Of a DNA stretch of 64,000 nucleotides, positions 16,992-25,300 are shown in pieces. The notes beneath the pieces are model-generated. The model made no database searches. It was given only the letters and a program-made list of their open reading frames with translations, and was not told the origin of the DNA. Source of the DNA: Pseudoramibacter fermentans (lineage in GTDB: Bacteria > Bacillota > Clostridia > Eubacteriales > Eubacteriaceae); assembly GCA_009493725.1 (NCBI GenBank), contig VOGB01000003.1, forward strand, positions 62,001 to 126,000, read 5' to 3'. A program made the position numbers and the translations under genes. The stretch's first letter is position 1. Each line of letters begins with the position of its first letter.

Positions 16992-18152
16992 ATGACGAAG
17001 CAGCGAAAAGATATCGAAGAATCCATCCACTCCACTCCGGCATTTCAAAATGATCTTTTTCCCGAGATCAATGAAAAAACGACCAGCCTTCCGGAAAAAG
17101 AAGAGGCGGACAGCCGCCAGTCCAGATTTGGAAATCACAGCCGCTCCTGGTGGTTCATGATGGATACGGTGATTGTCGGACTGGCGCTGGTCATCGTGCT
17201 GTTCACGGTTTACTGCCATCAGGGGATGAAAAGCATCGCCGTTTCCGAAGAGGCGGCCGAAGCGGCGGGTGCAGCGCGCCTGGATCAGGCGGCCAGCAGT
17301 TTAGACGGGGCCGTCCTGAACGTGACTTCCGGCGCCTCATCCGGCACGGGCTTTGCGGTGACCACAGATGGGATGATCATGACCGCGGCGCACCTGATCA
17401 CCACGACCGGCGCGGTTCAGGTCACTGATAAGAAAAAGAAGACTTATTCTGCGAAGGTGATCTGGTCGGACGCCGATTTGGATCTGGCGCTGATCAAGGC
17501 CTCCGGGGGCCATTTTAAACCGGCCGTGCTGTCCGACGACGACCAGTTCTACAAGGGCGAAGTGGTGATGCAGCTCGGGCGCAGCGGCCACACCTACGCG
17601 ACGAAAAAGGCGTCGATTCTCAATCCTGACGCCAACGTCCTCGCGTCCGACGGCAGCGGCTACGCGGTTCGGGATTTGATTCAGATCGACGGGGACAGCG
17701 CAGCGGGCACGCCAATCTGCGACAGCGATGGGCAGATCGTCGGGATGACCGTGAAGACGGACGCGGCAGGCACTTACGCGCTGCCGGCCTATTCCCTCGC
17801 GACGGTGCTCGATCAGGTGATCATGACCGGGACTTACGAACCCCGCACCATCGGCATTACCGGTGAAAGCGCGGATCAATTCAAGCTGCGTACCGGGAAG
17901 ACCGCGTCCTTCGACAACGGCGTCGCGGTGCTGACGATAGCGCCGGGATCGGGCGCAGAAAAGGCAGGCGTCGCAGTGGGCGACGTCATCACCTCGGTAG
18001 AAGGCAAGTCGGTGAACAACCCGCGGGAAATGGCAGCGGTATTGGCCGACATGACGCCGGGCAGCAAGACGACGCTGACGGTGCACCGCGCCGGCGCCAA
18101 AGCTGGCAGTGCCGACGAACAGGTTGAGGTCGAGGTATCCGCGGTTCGTTAA
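16992..18152 (+). CDS. Membrane-anchored S1C (HtrA/DegP-like) protease with PDZ domain
   Basis: This 386-residue protein has a cytoplasmic N terminus, one transmembrane helix near 57-76, a trypsin-like domain (about 105-270) and one C-terminal PDZ domain (about 285-380). Histidine (TAAHL, about 132) and aspartate (DADLDLALIK, about 160) of the triad are clear. The serine loop reads IDGDSAAGTPI where HtrA proteases have NPGNSGGPL; the serine is kept but the two glycines after it are lost. It may be active with altered specificity or be a chaperone-like variant. It follows walJ, as in the B. subtilis walRKHIJ-htrC locus, so an envelope quality-control role is likely. Confidence 0.88.
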   Translation: MTKQRKDIEESIHSTPAFQNDLFPEINEKTTSLPEKEEADSRQSRFGNHSRSWWFMMDTVIVGLALVIVLFTVYCHQGMKSIAVSEEAAEAAGAARLDQAASSLDGAVLNVTSGASSGTGFAVTTDGMIMTAAHLITTTGAVQVTDKKKKTYSAKVIWSDADLDLALIKASGGHFKPAVLSDDDQFYKGEVVMQLGRSGHTYATKKASILNPDANVLASDGSGYAVRDLIQIDGDSAAGTPICDSDGQIVGMTVKTDAAGTYALPAYSLATVLDQVIMTGTYEPRTIGITGESADQFKLRTGKTASFDNGVAVLTIAPGSGAEKAGVAVGDVITSVEGKSVNNPREMAAVLADMTPGSKTTLTVHRAGAKAGSADEQVEVEVSAVR

Positions 18153-18207
18153 ATGAAACGGGTGCGTTCAAATCATAAAAAATGCTTAAGGCTAAGCCAA
18201 TTCTTTT

Positions 18208-18222
18208 TTAGAATGGTTCTAA
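18208..18222. promoter_or_regulatory. PerR/Fur-like operator upstream of rubrerythrin
   Basis: TTAGAATGGTTCTAA is a 7-1-7 inverted repeat with one mismatch, close to the PerR box consensus TTATAATNATTATAA. It ends six bases before the -35 element of the rubrerythrin promoter. PerR control of rubrerythrins is known in clostridia. Confidence 0.55.
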
Positions 18223-18228
18223 TTAACA

Positions 18229-18257
18229 TTGACGGGATTCCCGGATTGCGATAAGAT
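18229..18257 (+). promoter_or_regulatory. Promoter of rubrerythrin
   Basis: TTGACG (18229-18234), a 17-base spacer and TAAGAT (18252-18257). Transcription should start near 18264, leaving a leader of about 65 bases with a strong AAAGGAGG before the ATG. Confidence 0.7.
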
Positions 18258-18330
18258 AGAGCTGTTCTCAATTGAGAGAAGGAGAGCATATTCATCAATC
18301 ACATTTGAATCATCAAAGGAGGTTTTTTAA

Positions 18331-18891
18331 ATGGCAGATTTTTTAAGATGCAGAGCTGAAGAATTAAAGGGCACAAAAACCGAAAAGAATTTACAGGATG
18401 CCTTTGCGGGTGAATCCCAGGCACGTAATAAATACACCTATTTCGCAAGCAAAGCGAAGAGCGACGGCTACGTTCAGATTTCTGAACTGTTCACCGAAAC
18501 CGCGAACAACGAAAAAGAACACGCTAAAATGTGGTACAAGATCCTCTACGGCGTCGGCGACACCCCGGATAACCTGCAGTCTGCAGCAGACGGTGAAGCT
18601 TACGAATGGACCGAAATGTACCCGAGAATGGCGAAGGAAGCTGAAGAAGAAGGCTTCGACGATATCGCCCGTCTGTTCCGGATGGTGGCGGACATCGAAA
18701 AACACCACGAAGAACGTTACAAGAAGCTGCTTAAGAACATCAACGACGGCGTCGTGTTCTCAAGAGACGGCGATCAGATTTGGCAGTGCGGCAACTGCGG
18801 CCACATCGTGGTCGGCCCGAAGGCACCAGAAGTCTGCCCGGTCTGCGCACATCCACAGAGCTACTTCAGAATCCAGGCTTTGAATTACTAA
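18331..18891 (+). CDS. Rubrerythrin
   Basis: This non-haem iron protein reduces hydrogen peroxide with electrons from rubredoxin or NADH oxidoreductases and protects anaerobes against oxygen. It has 186 residues. The four-helix ferritin-like part carries the di-iron ligands (FAGESQARNKY, NNEKEHAKMW, EAEEEGFDDIA, DIEKHHEERY). The C-terminal rubredoxin-like domain has the paired cysteines CGNC and CPVC. The ribosome-binding site is excellent and the promoter is preceded by a PerR-like box, so peroxide-responsive control is likely. The gene is monocistronic. Confidence 0.96.
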   Translation: MADFLRCRAEELKGTKTEKNLQDAFAGESQARNKYTYFASKAKSDGYVQISELFTETANNEKEHAKMWYKILYGVGDTPDNLQSAADGEAYEWTEMYPRMAKEAEEEGFDDIARLFRMVADIEKHHEERYKKLLKNINDGVVFSRDGDQIWQCGNCGHIVVGPKAPEVCPVCAHPQSYFRIQALNY

Positions 18892-18910
18892 GATTTAAGT
18901 CTCGTACTCA

Positions 18911-18935
18911 AAACAGCGCTTCGGCGCTGTTTTTA
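18911..18935 (+). terminator. Terminator after rubrerythrin
   Basis: The arms AAACAGCGC and GCGCTGTTT enclose a stable TTCG tetraloop, followed by TTATTTTT. Confidence 0.9.
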
Positions 18936-19067
18936 TTTTTGCCATTTTTTATGTATACAATTGATTTTATTTAAGGTACAATAACCGTAAACGTTTTTTG
19001 GTATCTTAATAAAAAATTTAGAAAGTTGTACTAAATGAACGAAATTGATTGAAGAGAGGAGCGGATT

Positions 19068-21242
19068 ATGAAATTCAAGCAATGGAAATGGCTTTTCGCG
19101 GTATTTCTCATTGCGGGCGCTGTTTTTCTGATGAAACCGCAGACGGCCTTTGCGGCGGAAGTGGACGACCACGCGGCCAACGCACAGACGCCCACGGCGG
19201 CGGTTACCGAGACAGTCCCTAACACCACTGCGGCGAATCAGGCCAGTACCGAGGCTGTCACGCAGAATCCTAAAAGTGTGACCCAAGGGGACACCTCTTC
19301 GGATTCGGCAAAATCAACAGATGTGACATCATCGATGCAGCCGGCAGAAAAAACGCAGGCCGCGGAAACTGGGGACACATCGAAACCCGCACAGCAGGAT
19401 CAGACTGCATCTGCCACACAGCCAACAGCGCCGAAATACGTCAAGACGGTCGAAGACGGCACCTACGTCATCGCGTCACATCAAAACGGCTTCAAGGTGA
19501 TCGACGTTTCGGGCGGCAGCGCGCAGAGCGAAGCCAATATTCAGCTTTACGACGCCAATGGGACCAACGCGCAGAAGTTCGACGTCAAATGGGTGGCGTC
19601 CGACGACGAAGACGGAGGCTATTACCTGATCGTCAACAAGGGCTCCGGCAAGGTCGTCGATATTTGCGGCGGTGCTGATGCCGACGGCACGAATATCTGG
19701 CAGTACGACGAAAACGGCACAGACGCCCAGAAATGGGAAATTCTTCCCGCCGGAGACGGCGCCTACTACATTTTGGCTAAAAAGAACGGCAAGGTGATTG
19801 ACGTACAGTACGCCAGCATGCAAAACGGCACCAATATCTGGCTGTACAGCCAAAACGGCACGAACGCTCAAAAATTTAACTTCTTGAAATCGGGTGAGAA
19901 TGTTTCGATTGAGGACGGCGTCTACACAATCGTCTCGAAGCTCGACGACCAGAAGGTGCTCGATATTAGCGGCGGTTCGATGGGCTCCGGCGCCAATCTG
20001 CAGCTGTACGAAAACAACGGCACAAACGCTCAGAAATTTATCATCACCAAAACTGGGGATACCTACCGAATCACCTCGCTAAACTCCGGCATGACGCTGG
20101 ATATCGCGGGCGGTTCGATACAATCCGGCACCAATGTGCGCCAGTACTTCAACAACAACACGGCGGCGCAGCGCTGGTTTTTGCGGAACACCGGTGACGG
20201 TACCTGCTATTTTGCAGCGGGCAACAACGGCGCCAATGTGCTGGACGTCAGCGGCGCCGAAACGGCCGACGGCACCAACCTTTGGGTTTACGCGGCCAAT
20301 GGCTCAGATGCGCAGAAATTTTATCTGAAGGCTGTCGCCTACAATCCCATTACAGGCGAGTTCATCTTCAAAAACGCGAATAACCCATCAGCGGTTTTGG
20401 ATATTGCGGGCGGCTCTCGGAAGATGCAGGCCAATCTCGAGCTTTACAGCTTCAACGATACCTGTGCGCAGAAATTTACGATTGTGGATCTTGGCAACGG
20501 GTTTGTCAAAATTCGAAATGAAAAATCTCGCCACATGCTCGATGCGGCCGGCGGCGGAACGGCAAATGGCACCAATGTGCAGCAGTATTGCGACAACGGC
20601 ACGATGGCGCAGAGATGGATCGTTCATCAAAACGCGGACGGCAGCTTTTCCTTCATCAACGCCAACAGCAGCCTGGTTTTGGATGCGGCTGGTGGCAATA
20701 CCGGCAACGGCACCAACATCCAGCTGTACAGCTTCAATAATTCAAATGCGCAGAAATTCGTTCTGGCTTCAACGACCGGTACGGATTACGCAGACATAGA
20801 TTACAGCGTTGAAGTGTATTTGGACGCGATGGATTGGAAGGCGCAGGGCTACGCCAGCAGCACCGGCTACGCGATCCTCGTCGACTGCTCGCGCCACCTC
20901 GTTTCGATTTACAAGGGGTATCAGAACCATTGGACGCGCATCCAGCGCTATTCCTGCGGTGACGGTGCGGCCAGAACGCCGACGAAAAAGGGCGTGTTCA
21001 CGGTGGGCATCAAGGAAAGGTATTTCGGCAGCAGCTCCTACCGGTGCTGGTACGCGACGCAGTTCAGCGGCAATTATCTTTTCCACTCCGTTCTGTATTA
21101 TCCGGCATCTACGCCGTCAAGAATATTAGATGGCACACTGGGAAGGGGCGTCTCCCACGGCTGTGTGCGGCTTGCACTCGAAAACGCCAAATGGATTTAC
21201 GACAATATCCCGAGAAATACGCGGGTCGTCGTGTACGGTTAA
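19068..21242 (+). CDS. Secreted L,D-transpeptidase with nine ricin-type subrepeats
   Basis: This is a 724-residue exported cell-wall protein. Residues 1-29 form a signal peptide (cleavage after TAFA). Residues 30-125 are a Thr/Ala/Gln-rich linker. From about 128 to 580 there are nine repeats of about 45 residues, each with a [LV]D[IVA]xGG core and an NxxAQ[KR][FW] end. Nine subrepeats equal three beta-trefoil ricin lectin domains. The C-terminal YkuD domain (about 585-724) has the catalytic SHGCVRL motif with Cys699. The lectin part should hold the enzyme on wall glycans, and the catalytic part makes 3-3 cross-links or attaches proteins. It is monocistronic, with a hairpin terminator after it. 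Confidence 0.93.
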   Translation: MKFKQWKWLFAVFLIAGAVFLMKPQTAFAAEVDDHAANAQTPTAAVTETVPNTTAANQASTEAVTQNPKSVTQGDTSSDSAKSTDVTSSMQPAEKTQAAETGDTSKPAQQDQTASATQPTAPKYVKTVEDGTYVIASHQNGFKVIDVSGGSAQSEANIQLYDANGTNAQKFDVKWVASDDEDGGYYLIVNKGSGKVVDICGGADADGTNIWQYDENGTDAQKWEILPAGDGAYYILAKKNGKVIDVQYASMQNGTNIWLYSQNGTNAQKFNFLKSGENVSIEDGVYTIVSKLDDQKVLDISGGSMGSGANLQLYENNGTNAQKFIITKTGDTYRITSLNSGMTLDIAGGSIQSGTNVRQYFNNNTAAQRWFLRNTGDGTCYFAAGNNGANVLDVSGAETADGTNLWVYAANGSDAQKFYLKAVAYNPITGEFIFKNANNPSAVLDIAGGSRKMQANLELYSFNDTCAQKFTIVDLGNGFVKIRNEKSRHMLDAAGGGTANGTNVQQYCDNGTMAQRWIVHQNADGSFSFINANSSLVLDAAGGNTGNGTNIQLYSFNNSNAQKFVLASTTGTDYADIDYSVEVYLDAMDWKAQGYASSTGYAILVDCSRHLVSIYKGYQNHWTRIQRYSCGDGAARTPTKKGVFTVGIKERYFGSSSYRCWYATQFSGNYLFHSVLYYPASTPSRILDGTLGRGVSHGCVRLALENAKWIYDNIPRNTRVVVYG

Positions 21243-21263
21243 TACAATAAATTTGGATTTTGC

Positions 21264-21288
21264 AACAGCGCTTCGGCGCTGTTTTTTT
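21264..21288 (+). terminator. Terminator after the L,D-transpeptidase
   Basis: The arms AACAGCGC and GCGCTGTT with a TTCG loop are followed by a T-run. The hairpin core is identical to that after rubrerythrin. Confidence 0.9.
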
Positions 21289-21335
21289 ATCTAAAATTTT
21301 TTGAAATCTTGTGGTGAATCGGCTAAGATAGACCC

Positions 21336-22202
21336 ATGAAAACAGAACACACGAAAATATTATTCTTTGATGTGGACGGCACCCTGGTCAATTTTCACAA
21401 GGTGCTGCCCGACTCCGCGGCGCGGGCGCTGAGGGCGGCCCAGCGCGCCGGCCACAAGCTGGTGCTCTGCACCGGGCGCAGCGAGGCGGAGGTCTACCCC
21501 TTTTTGATGGATTTCGGCTTCGACGGCTACATTTTCGGCTCCGGCTCCCACGTGATCGCGGACGGACGGGAAATCGGCCGCCACGTCTTCGGCGCCGAGC
21601 GGATGCAGCGGGTCATGGCGATGCTGAACCGCGGCAACGTGCCGATGTTGATTCAAATGGCCCACGTCGGCATTATCTCGCCCAACGCGCTGGAATCCTT
21701 CCGGCGCTACCGCCTGTTTCAGGTGAGTGAAAGCGAATCGGTTTACGACGTCATTTCCAGGGCTATCGGCAAGGTTAAAGTCGATGTGGCCCGGGGGCTT
21801 TACGCCGACCATTATCCCGACGCCGACATGGTCGTCTACACCGGGGCGCCCTTTACCCGGGACGCATTCGAAGCCTGGCTCGCGCCGGTGAACCTCCGGG
21901 TGACGGCCAGCAGCCTGGAACCGGACGACGCGAGCGCCGGCGAAATCACCCGGATTGGCGTCGACAAGGGCACCGCCATCGACGAGCTCATCGCGGCCGT
22001 CGGTGCGGACCGGTCGGACACCATCGCCTTCGGCGACGGCCCCAACGATCTCGAGATGCTCGACACCGCCGGGACCAGTGTGGTCATGGGCAACGGCGTC
22101 CCCGAGGCCAAGGCCCTCGCCGATTTCGTCACCAACGACATCGACGACGACGGCATCGCCAAGGCGATGGTGCGCCTCGGGCTGATTCCGTCGGATTTTT
22201 AG
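21336..22202 (+). CDS. Cof-type HAD-IIB phosphatase
   Basis: This is a 288-residue haloacid dehalogenase superfamily hydrolase acting on small phosphorylated metabolites such as sugar phosphates or flavins. HAD motif I is FFDVDGTLVNF (Asp14 and Asp16 region), motif II is LVLCTGRS, and motif IV is IAFGDGPNDLEML near the C terminus. The long cap between about 80 and 190 is the type IIB cap. The Shine-Dalgarno site is weak. The isochorismatase-like gene starts 12 bases after the stop, so the two are probably one transcript. Substrate unknown. Confidence 0.9.
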   Translation: MKTEHTKILFFDVDGTLVNFHKVLPDSAARALRAAQRAGHKLVLCTGRSEAEVYPFLMDFGFDGYIFGSGSHVIADGREIGRHVFGAERMQRVMAMLNRGNVPMLIQMAHVGIISPNALESFRRYRLFQVSESESVYDVISRAIGKVKVDVARGLYADHYPDADMVVYTGAPFTRDAFEAWLAPVNLRVTASSLEPDDASAGEITRIGVDKGTAIDELIAAVGADRSDTIAFGDGPNDLEMLDTAGTSVVMGNGVPEAKALADFVTNDIDDDGIAKAMVRLGLIPSDF

Positions 22203-22214
22203 AGGGACGGGACG

Positions 22215-22787
22215 ATGAAAAAAGAAGATCTGATTCTCGTCATCGACATGCAGAACGTCTACCGCGAGGGCCAGGCATGGGCCTGCCGGGATTTCGACGG
22301 CGCGGCGGCGCGGACGCTGCGCGTTGCCGAAGCCGCGGACCGCGAAGGCGTGCCTCTGATGGTGACGGCCTTTCTGCCGCCGGCGGCCCCCAAAGGGGAT
22401 TGGCGGGATTACAACGAAAAGTACGCGGCGATCAACGCCGACCCGTGGCTCAACGCCTTGGCCGACGAAATCGCGCCCCTGGCCGAAACCCATCCTTACT
22501 GCCCCAAATCGACCTACAACGCCCTCGACCACCCGAACGTCCGGGCGGCGGCCCTGCGGGCGCGGGACCGGGGCGGCCGCGTCGTCCTCACCGGCGTGGT
22601 CGCCGAATGCTGTGTGCTGTGGACCGCCTGCGCGGCTATCGACCTCGGCTGCCACGTGCTTTACCTGACCGACGCGGTGTCGGGGCTGGACCGCCCGAAG
22701 GAGGCGGCGTCGGAGCTGGTGCTCTCCGGCCTCGCGCCCCTTCAATGCGAGCTGATGACCACAGCGGATTATTTGGCGGAAACTTAA
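22215..22787 (+). CDS. Isochorismatase-family cysteine hydrolase
   Basis: This 190-residue alpha/beta hydrolase belongs to the isochorismatase/nicotinamidase family. The catalytic triad is visible as Asp10 (LVIDMQNVY), a lysine (CPKSTYNAL, about 96) and a cysteine (VVAECCVLWTAC, about 134). The family removes amide or vinyl-ether groups from substrates such as nicotinamide, ureidoacrylate or carbamoylsarcosine; the residues seen do not decide the substrate. The ribosome-binding site GAGGGACGG lies upstream. It is co-transcribed with the HAD phosphatase. Confidence 0.88.
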   Translation: MKKEDLILVIDMQNVYREGQAWACRDFDGAAARTLRVAEAADREGVPLMVTAFLPPAAPKGDWRDYNEKYAAINADPWLNALADEIAPLAETHPYCPKSTYNALDHPNVRAAALRARDRGGRVVLTGVVAECCVLWTACAAIDLGCHVLYLTDAVSGLDRPKEAASELVLSGLAPLQCELMTTADYLAET

Positions 22788-22845
22788 GTATCGGTAAAGC
22801 TGAAATAGGTTAAGTCCCATGGTTTGTTAAATATGGCTTGGAAGT

Positions 22846-22874
22846 TTGACCCGGTCAAGTATTTGTGATATAAA
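22846..22874 (+). promoter_or_regulatory. Promoter of the MarR-family gene
   Basis: TTGACC (22846-22851), 17 bases and TATAAA (22869-22874). The -35 is part of a palindrome TTGACCCGGTCAA (22846-22858), a plausible autorepression site for the MarR protein. Confidence 0.65.
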
Positions 22875-22944
22875 CATAGACGATTACCAATTGTTTTATA
22901 AAACTTAAACTCATTTATACAAACAGAAAGGACTTAATCAATTT

Positions 22945-23445
22945 ATGAAATGTGAAGCACAGGACGTGCCGGATCCTCTAGAGACGGCAGATTTAAACGC
23001 GGAAGTTTTCAGTGACACCGTTCACGAAATTTGTGATTTCAACGAATTCTACACGGTGTACATGGGGATGCTCAACGACGGCTACCTGGATTCGGGATTT
23101 TCGATCACCGAATGCCGGACGCTGTTTGAGCTTCAGAAGCGGGACGGCTGCCGGCTGAATGAGCTGGCCGACGCGATGTACGTCGATCAGGGCTACATGA
23201 GCCGGATCATCAAGCGTTTCCGCAAAAAGGGTCTCGTGTCCAAGGAACCCTGCGAAGAGGACGGCCGGGCCTATTCCCTGCGGCTGACCGACAAGGGCCA
23301 GTGTGTCGTCGAAGAGCTTTCTTCGATGATGGACAGCCGGGTCAGCTCCCAGATCGAGGGCCTGAGCACCGACGACTGCAAAAAGTTGAAATCGGCGATG
23401 GGCATGATCACCCATCTGCTCTCCCCCAGTTTGGCGGAAGCCTAA
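22945..23445 (+). CDS. MarR-family transcriptional regulator
   Basis: This is a 166-residue winged-helix repressor. The recognition region (LNELADAMYVDQGYMSRIIKRFRKKGLV) and wing (DGRAYSLRLTDKG) follow the MarR pattern, flanked by helices for dimerisation. A TTGACC palindrome overlaps its own promoter, suggesting negative autoregulation. The two genes before it end 157 bases upstream and could be targets. The ligand is unknown. A terminator follows immediately. Confidence 0.9.
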   Translation: MKCEAQDVPDPLETADLNAEVFSDTVHEICDFNEFYTVYMGMLNDGYLDSGFSITECRTLFELQKRDGCRLNELADAMYVDQGYMSRIIKRFRKKGLVSKEPCEEDGRAYSLRLTDKGQCVVEELSSMMDSRVSSQIEGLSTDDCKKLKSAMGMITHLLSPSLAEA

Positions 23446-23462
23446 ACCGCGGCAATGAATTG

Positions 23463-23496
23463 ACAGATCTCGAGGAGACTCGGGGTCTGTTTTTTA
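23463..23496 (+). terminator. Terminator after the MarR gene
   Basis: The arms ACAGATCTCGAG and CTCGGGGTCTGT pair with two G-U pairs around GAGA and are followed by TTTTTTATTT. Confidence 0.8.
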
Positions 23497-23532
23497 TTTG
23501 TGCTTCTTTGGATTAAAGGAAAGGAGGCCCCT

Positions 23533-24234
23533 ATGCCTGCTCACAAATGTCAATGCGCCTACACCGATCAACGCCGTTTCTGCATTTCCCACATCCGCCT
23601 GTTCGAGCGGCTGCCGATGGCGCTTCAGGGCCAGCTCGTCGCCCGGTCGGTGCACTCCGTCCATCCCCGGGGCAGCGCCCTGGTCCGGGAGGGTGACCCC
23701 ATCGATTCGGTGCTGATCATTCAGCGGGGCAAGGTCAAGATCGCCAGCACCGACGCCTCGGGCGAGGAACACATTCTCGACGTCCTCCACGACGGCCAGG
23801 CCATTTGGCACGGCATTTTCTTAAAGGATCACGTCTACCATTACGACGTGATCTGCCTCGAGCCGGTGACCCTCTGCGAGATCCCCCGGGACGCGCTGAC
23901 CGAGGTGCTCGAGCGCCATCCCGAGACGGTGGTCCATTTGATCGAGATGCTTTCCACCGAGCTCGACGAGGCCGAAAAAAAGGTCATCATCCTGTCGATT
24001 CGGGACCCGCGCCGGCGCATCGGCCAGTTTCTGCTCTACCGGGACGCCCGCTGCCTCGACCGGGACGTGGAGCTCAAGCTCGAGGACATCGCCTCGTCGG
24101 TGAACCTCCGGGTCGAGACCGTCAGCCGTCATCTGACCCAGCTGGAGCGGGACGGCTACATCAAGCGGATGGGCCGCGGAAAGCTCCGGGTGCTGGATCG
24201 GCAGGCGCTGTCCGCCTACGTCGAAAACGAATGA
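23533..24234 (+). CDS. Crp/Fnr-family regulator, probable oxygen sensor
   Basis: This is a 233-residue regulator with a cyclic-nucleotide-binding-like domain (about 20-140) and a C-terminal helix-turn-helix (LEDIASSVNLRVETVSRHLTQLERDG). The recognition helix ExxSR (ETVSR) is that of FNR proteins that bind TTGAT-N4-ATCAA. Near the N terminus are Cys6, Cys8 and Cys17, and two more cysteines lie in ICLEPVTLCEIP, so an oxygen-labile iron-sulfur cluster is plausible. I start at MPAHKCQ because AGGAGG is just before it. A perfect FNR box lies 78 bases downstream of its stop, ahead of pflA. It therefore probably controls pyruvate formate-lyase. Confidence 0.9.
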   Translation: MPAHKCQCAYTDQRRFCISHIRLFERLPMALQGQLVARSVHSVHPRGSALVREGDPIDSVLIIQRGKVKIASTDASGEEHILDVLHDGQAIWHGIFLKDHVYHYDVICLEPVTLCEIPRDALTEVLERHPETVVHLIEMLSTELDEAEKKVIILSIRDPRRRIGQFLLYRDARCLDRDVELKLEDIASSVNLRVETVSRHLTQLERDGYIKRMGRGKLRVLDRQALSAYVENE

Positions 24235-24311
24235 GCGTCGATTGAAAATTTTTGAAAATCTCTCAGAACCAGAAAAAAATTTGAACAAAAAAATAAAATT
24301 TCGCTTTTTAT

Positions 24312-24325
24312 TTGATTTGAATCAA
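24312..24325. promoter_or_regulatory. Consensus FNR box upstream of pflA
   Basis: TTGATTTGAATCAA matches the FNR consensus TTGAT-N4-ATCAA at every defined position. A weak -10 (TACATT, 24349-24354) lies at the distance that puts the box near -42, the class II activator position, and there is no separate -35. Confidence 0.8.
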
Positions 24326-24354
24326 AGAACGAAGCCCAAGATGGTGTTACATTA

Positions 24355-24380
24355 GGGGTGTCTTAAAGATGAGACACCCC
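24355..24380 (+). promoter_or_regulatory. Hairpin at the predicted 5' end of the pfl transcript
   Basis: The perfect nine-base arms GGGGTGTCT (24355-24363) and AGACACCCC (24372-24380) with an eight-base loop would form at or next to the predicted start of transcription. It may stabilise the mRNA or be a protein site. Confidence 0.5.
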
Positions 24381-24383
24381 AAC

Positions 24384-24418
24384 AAGTGCTTGTCTTTCAG
24401 ACAGGCACTTATTTTTTT
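24384..24418 (+). terminator. Terminator-like hairpin between the FNR box and pflA
   Basis: The arms AAGTGCTTGTC and GACAGGCACTT with loop TTTCA are followed by ATTTTTTT. It could end the regulator transcript, or attenuate transcripts that start at the FNR-dependent promoter. Confidence 0.7.
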
Positions 24419-24456
24419 AGATGGTTTACGATACACACGATGAAGGAGGCGGTGAC

Positions 24457-25203
24457 ATGGCAGAGGTACAAGGCAGGATTCATTCCATCGAGACCTTCGG
24501 GTCGGTGGACGGGCCGGGGATTCGGTTCGTGATTTTCGTGCAGGGCTGTGCGATGCGGTGCCGCTTCTGCCACAACGCCGACACCTGGGATTGCGGCGCC
24601 GGGACGCTGCGCACGCCGGAGAATTTGATCGCCCAGGCCAAGCGCTACCGGCCCTATTGGGGCGGTGGCGGCGGCATCACCGTCTCGGGCGGCGAGCCGC
24701 TGCTGCAGATCGATTTTCTGCTGGCGCTGTTCAAGCTGGCCAAGGCTGAGGGCATCCACACCGCCATCGACACGGCGGGCCAGCCCTTTACCGATCACGG
24801 CCCCTGGTACGACAAGTTCGTCGCGCTGATGGGGCTGACCGATCTGGTGATCGCCGACATCAAGACGATGGACCCGGACCACCACAAATGGCTCACCGGC
24901 GTGCCCAACGCCAACATCCACCAGATGCTCAGGACCGTTTCGGATATGGGCGTGCCGCTGTGGATTCGGCAGGTGCTGGTGCCCGGCATCACCGACGACC
25001 CCGAAGGGCTCAAGGCGGAGCGGGCCTTCATCGACAGCTTAAAGACCGTCGAAAAGGTCGAGGTGCTCCCCTACCACACGATGGGCGCTTACAAATGGGA
25101 AGCCCTCGGGCTGACCTACCCCCTCGACGGGATCGACCCGCCGACACCGGAACAGGTGCAGGCGGCTGAGGCGATCCTCGTCCCCGGAAAAGCACAGGCT
25201 TAG
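24457..25203 (+). CDS. pflA: Pyruvate formate-lyase-activating enzyme
   Basis: This radical SAM enzyme installs the glycyl radical on PflB. It has 248 residues with the cluster motif CAMRCRFC (C31, C35, C38), a GGGITVSGGEPLLQ SAM-binding region and DIKTMD later. The start MAEVQGR is preceded by AAGGAGGCGGTGAC; the frame extends 12 codons further into the leader without a site. pflB follows 97 bases after the stop, the reverse of the common pflB-pflA order. An FNR box upstream suggests anaerobic induction. Confidence 0.96.
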   Translation: MAEVQGRIHSIETFGSVDGPGIRFVIFVQGCAMRCRFCHNADTWDCGAGTLRTPENLIAQAKRYRPYWGGGGGITVSGGEPLLQIDFLLALFKLAKAEGIHTAIDTAGQPFTDHGPWYDKFVALMGLTDLVIADIKTMDPDHHKWLTGVPNANIHQMLRTVSDMGVPLWIRQVLVPGITDDPEGLKAERAFIDSLKTVEKVEVLPYHTMGAYKWEALGLTYPLDGIDPPTPEQVQAAEAILVPGKAQA

Positions 25204-25300
25204 AAGCCGGCGGCACTGCCGCCGATGACAATATGCAATCATTAAAGATAAAAATAAATGGTTTTGGTTTTGTAAGATTTTAATACAAAGGAGAATGACA

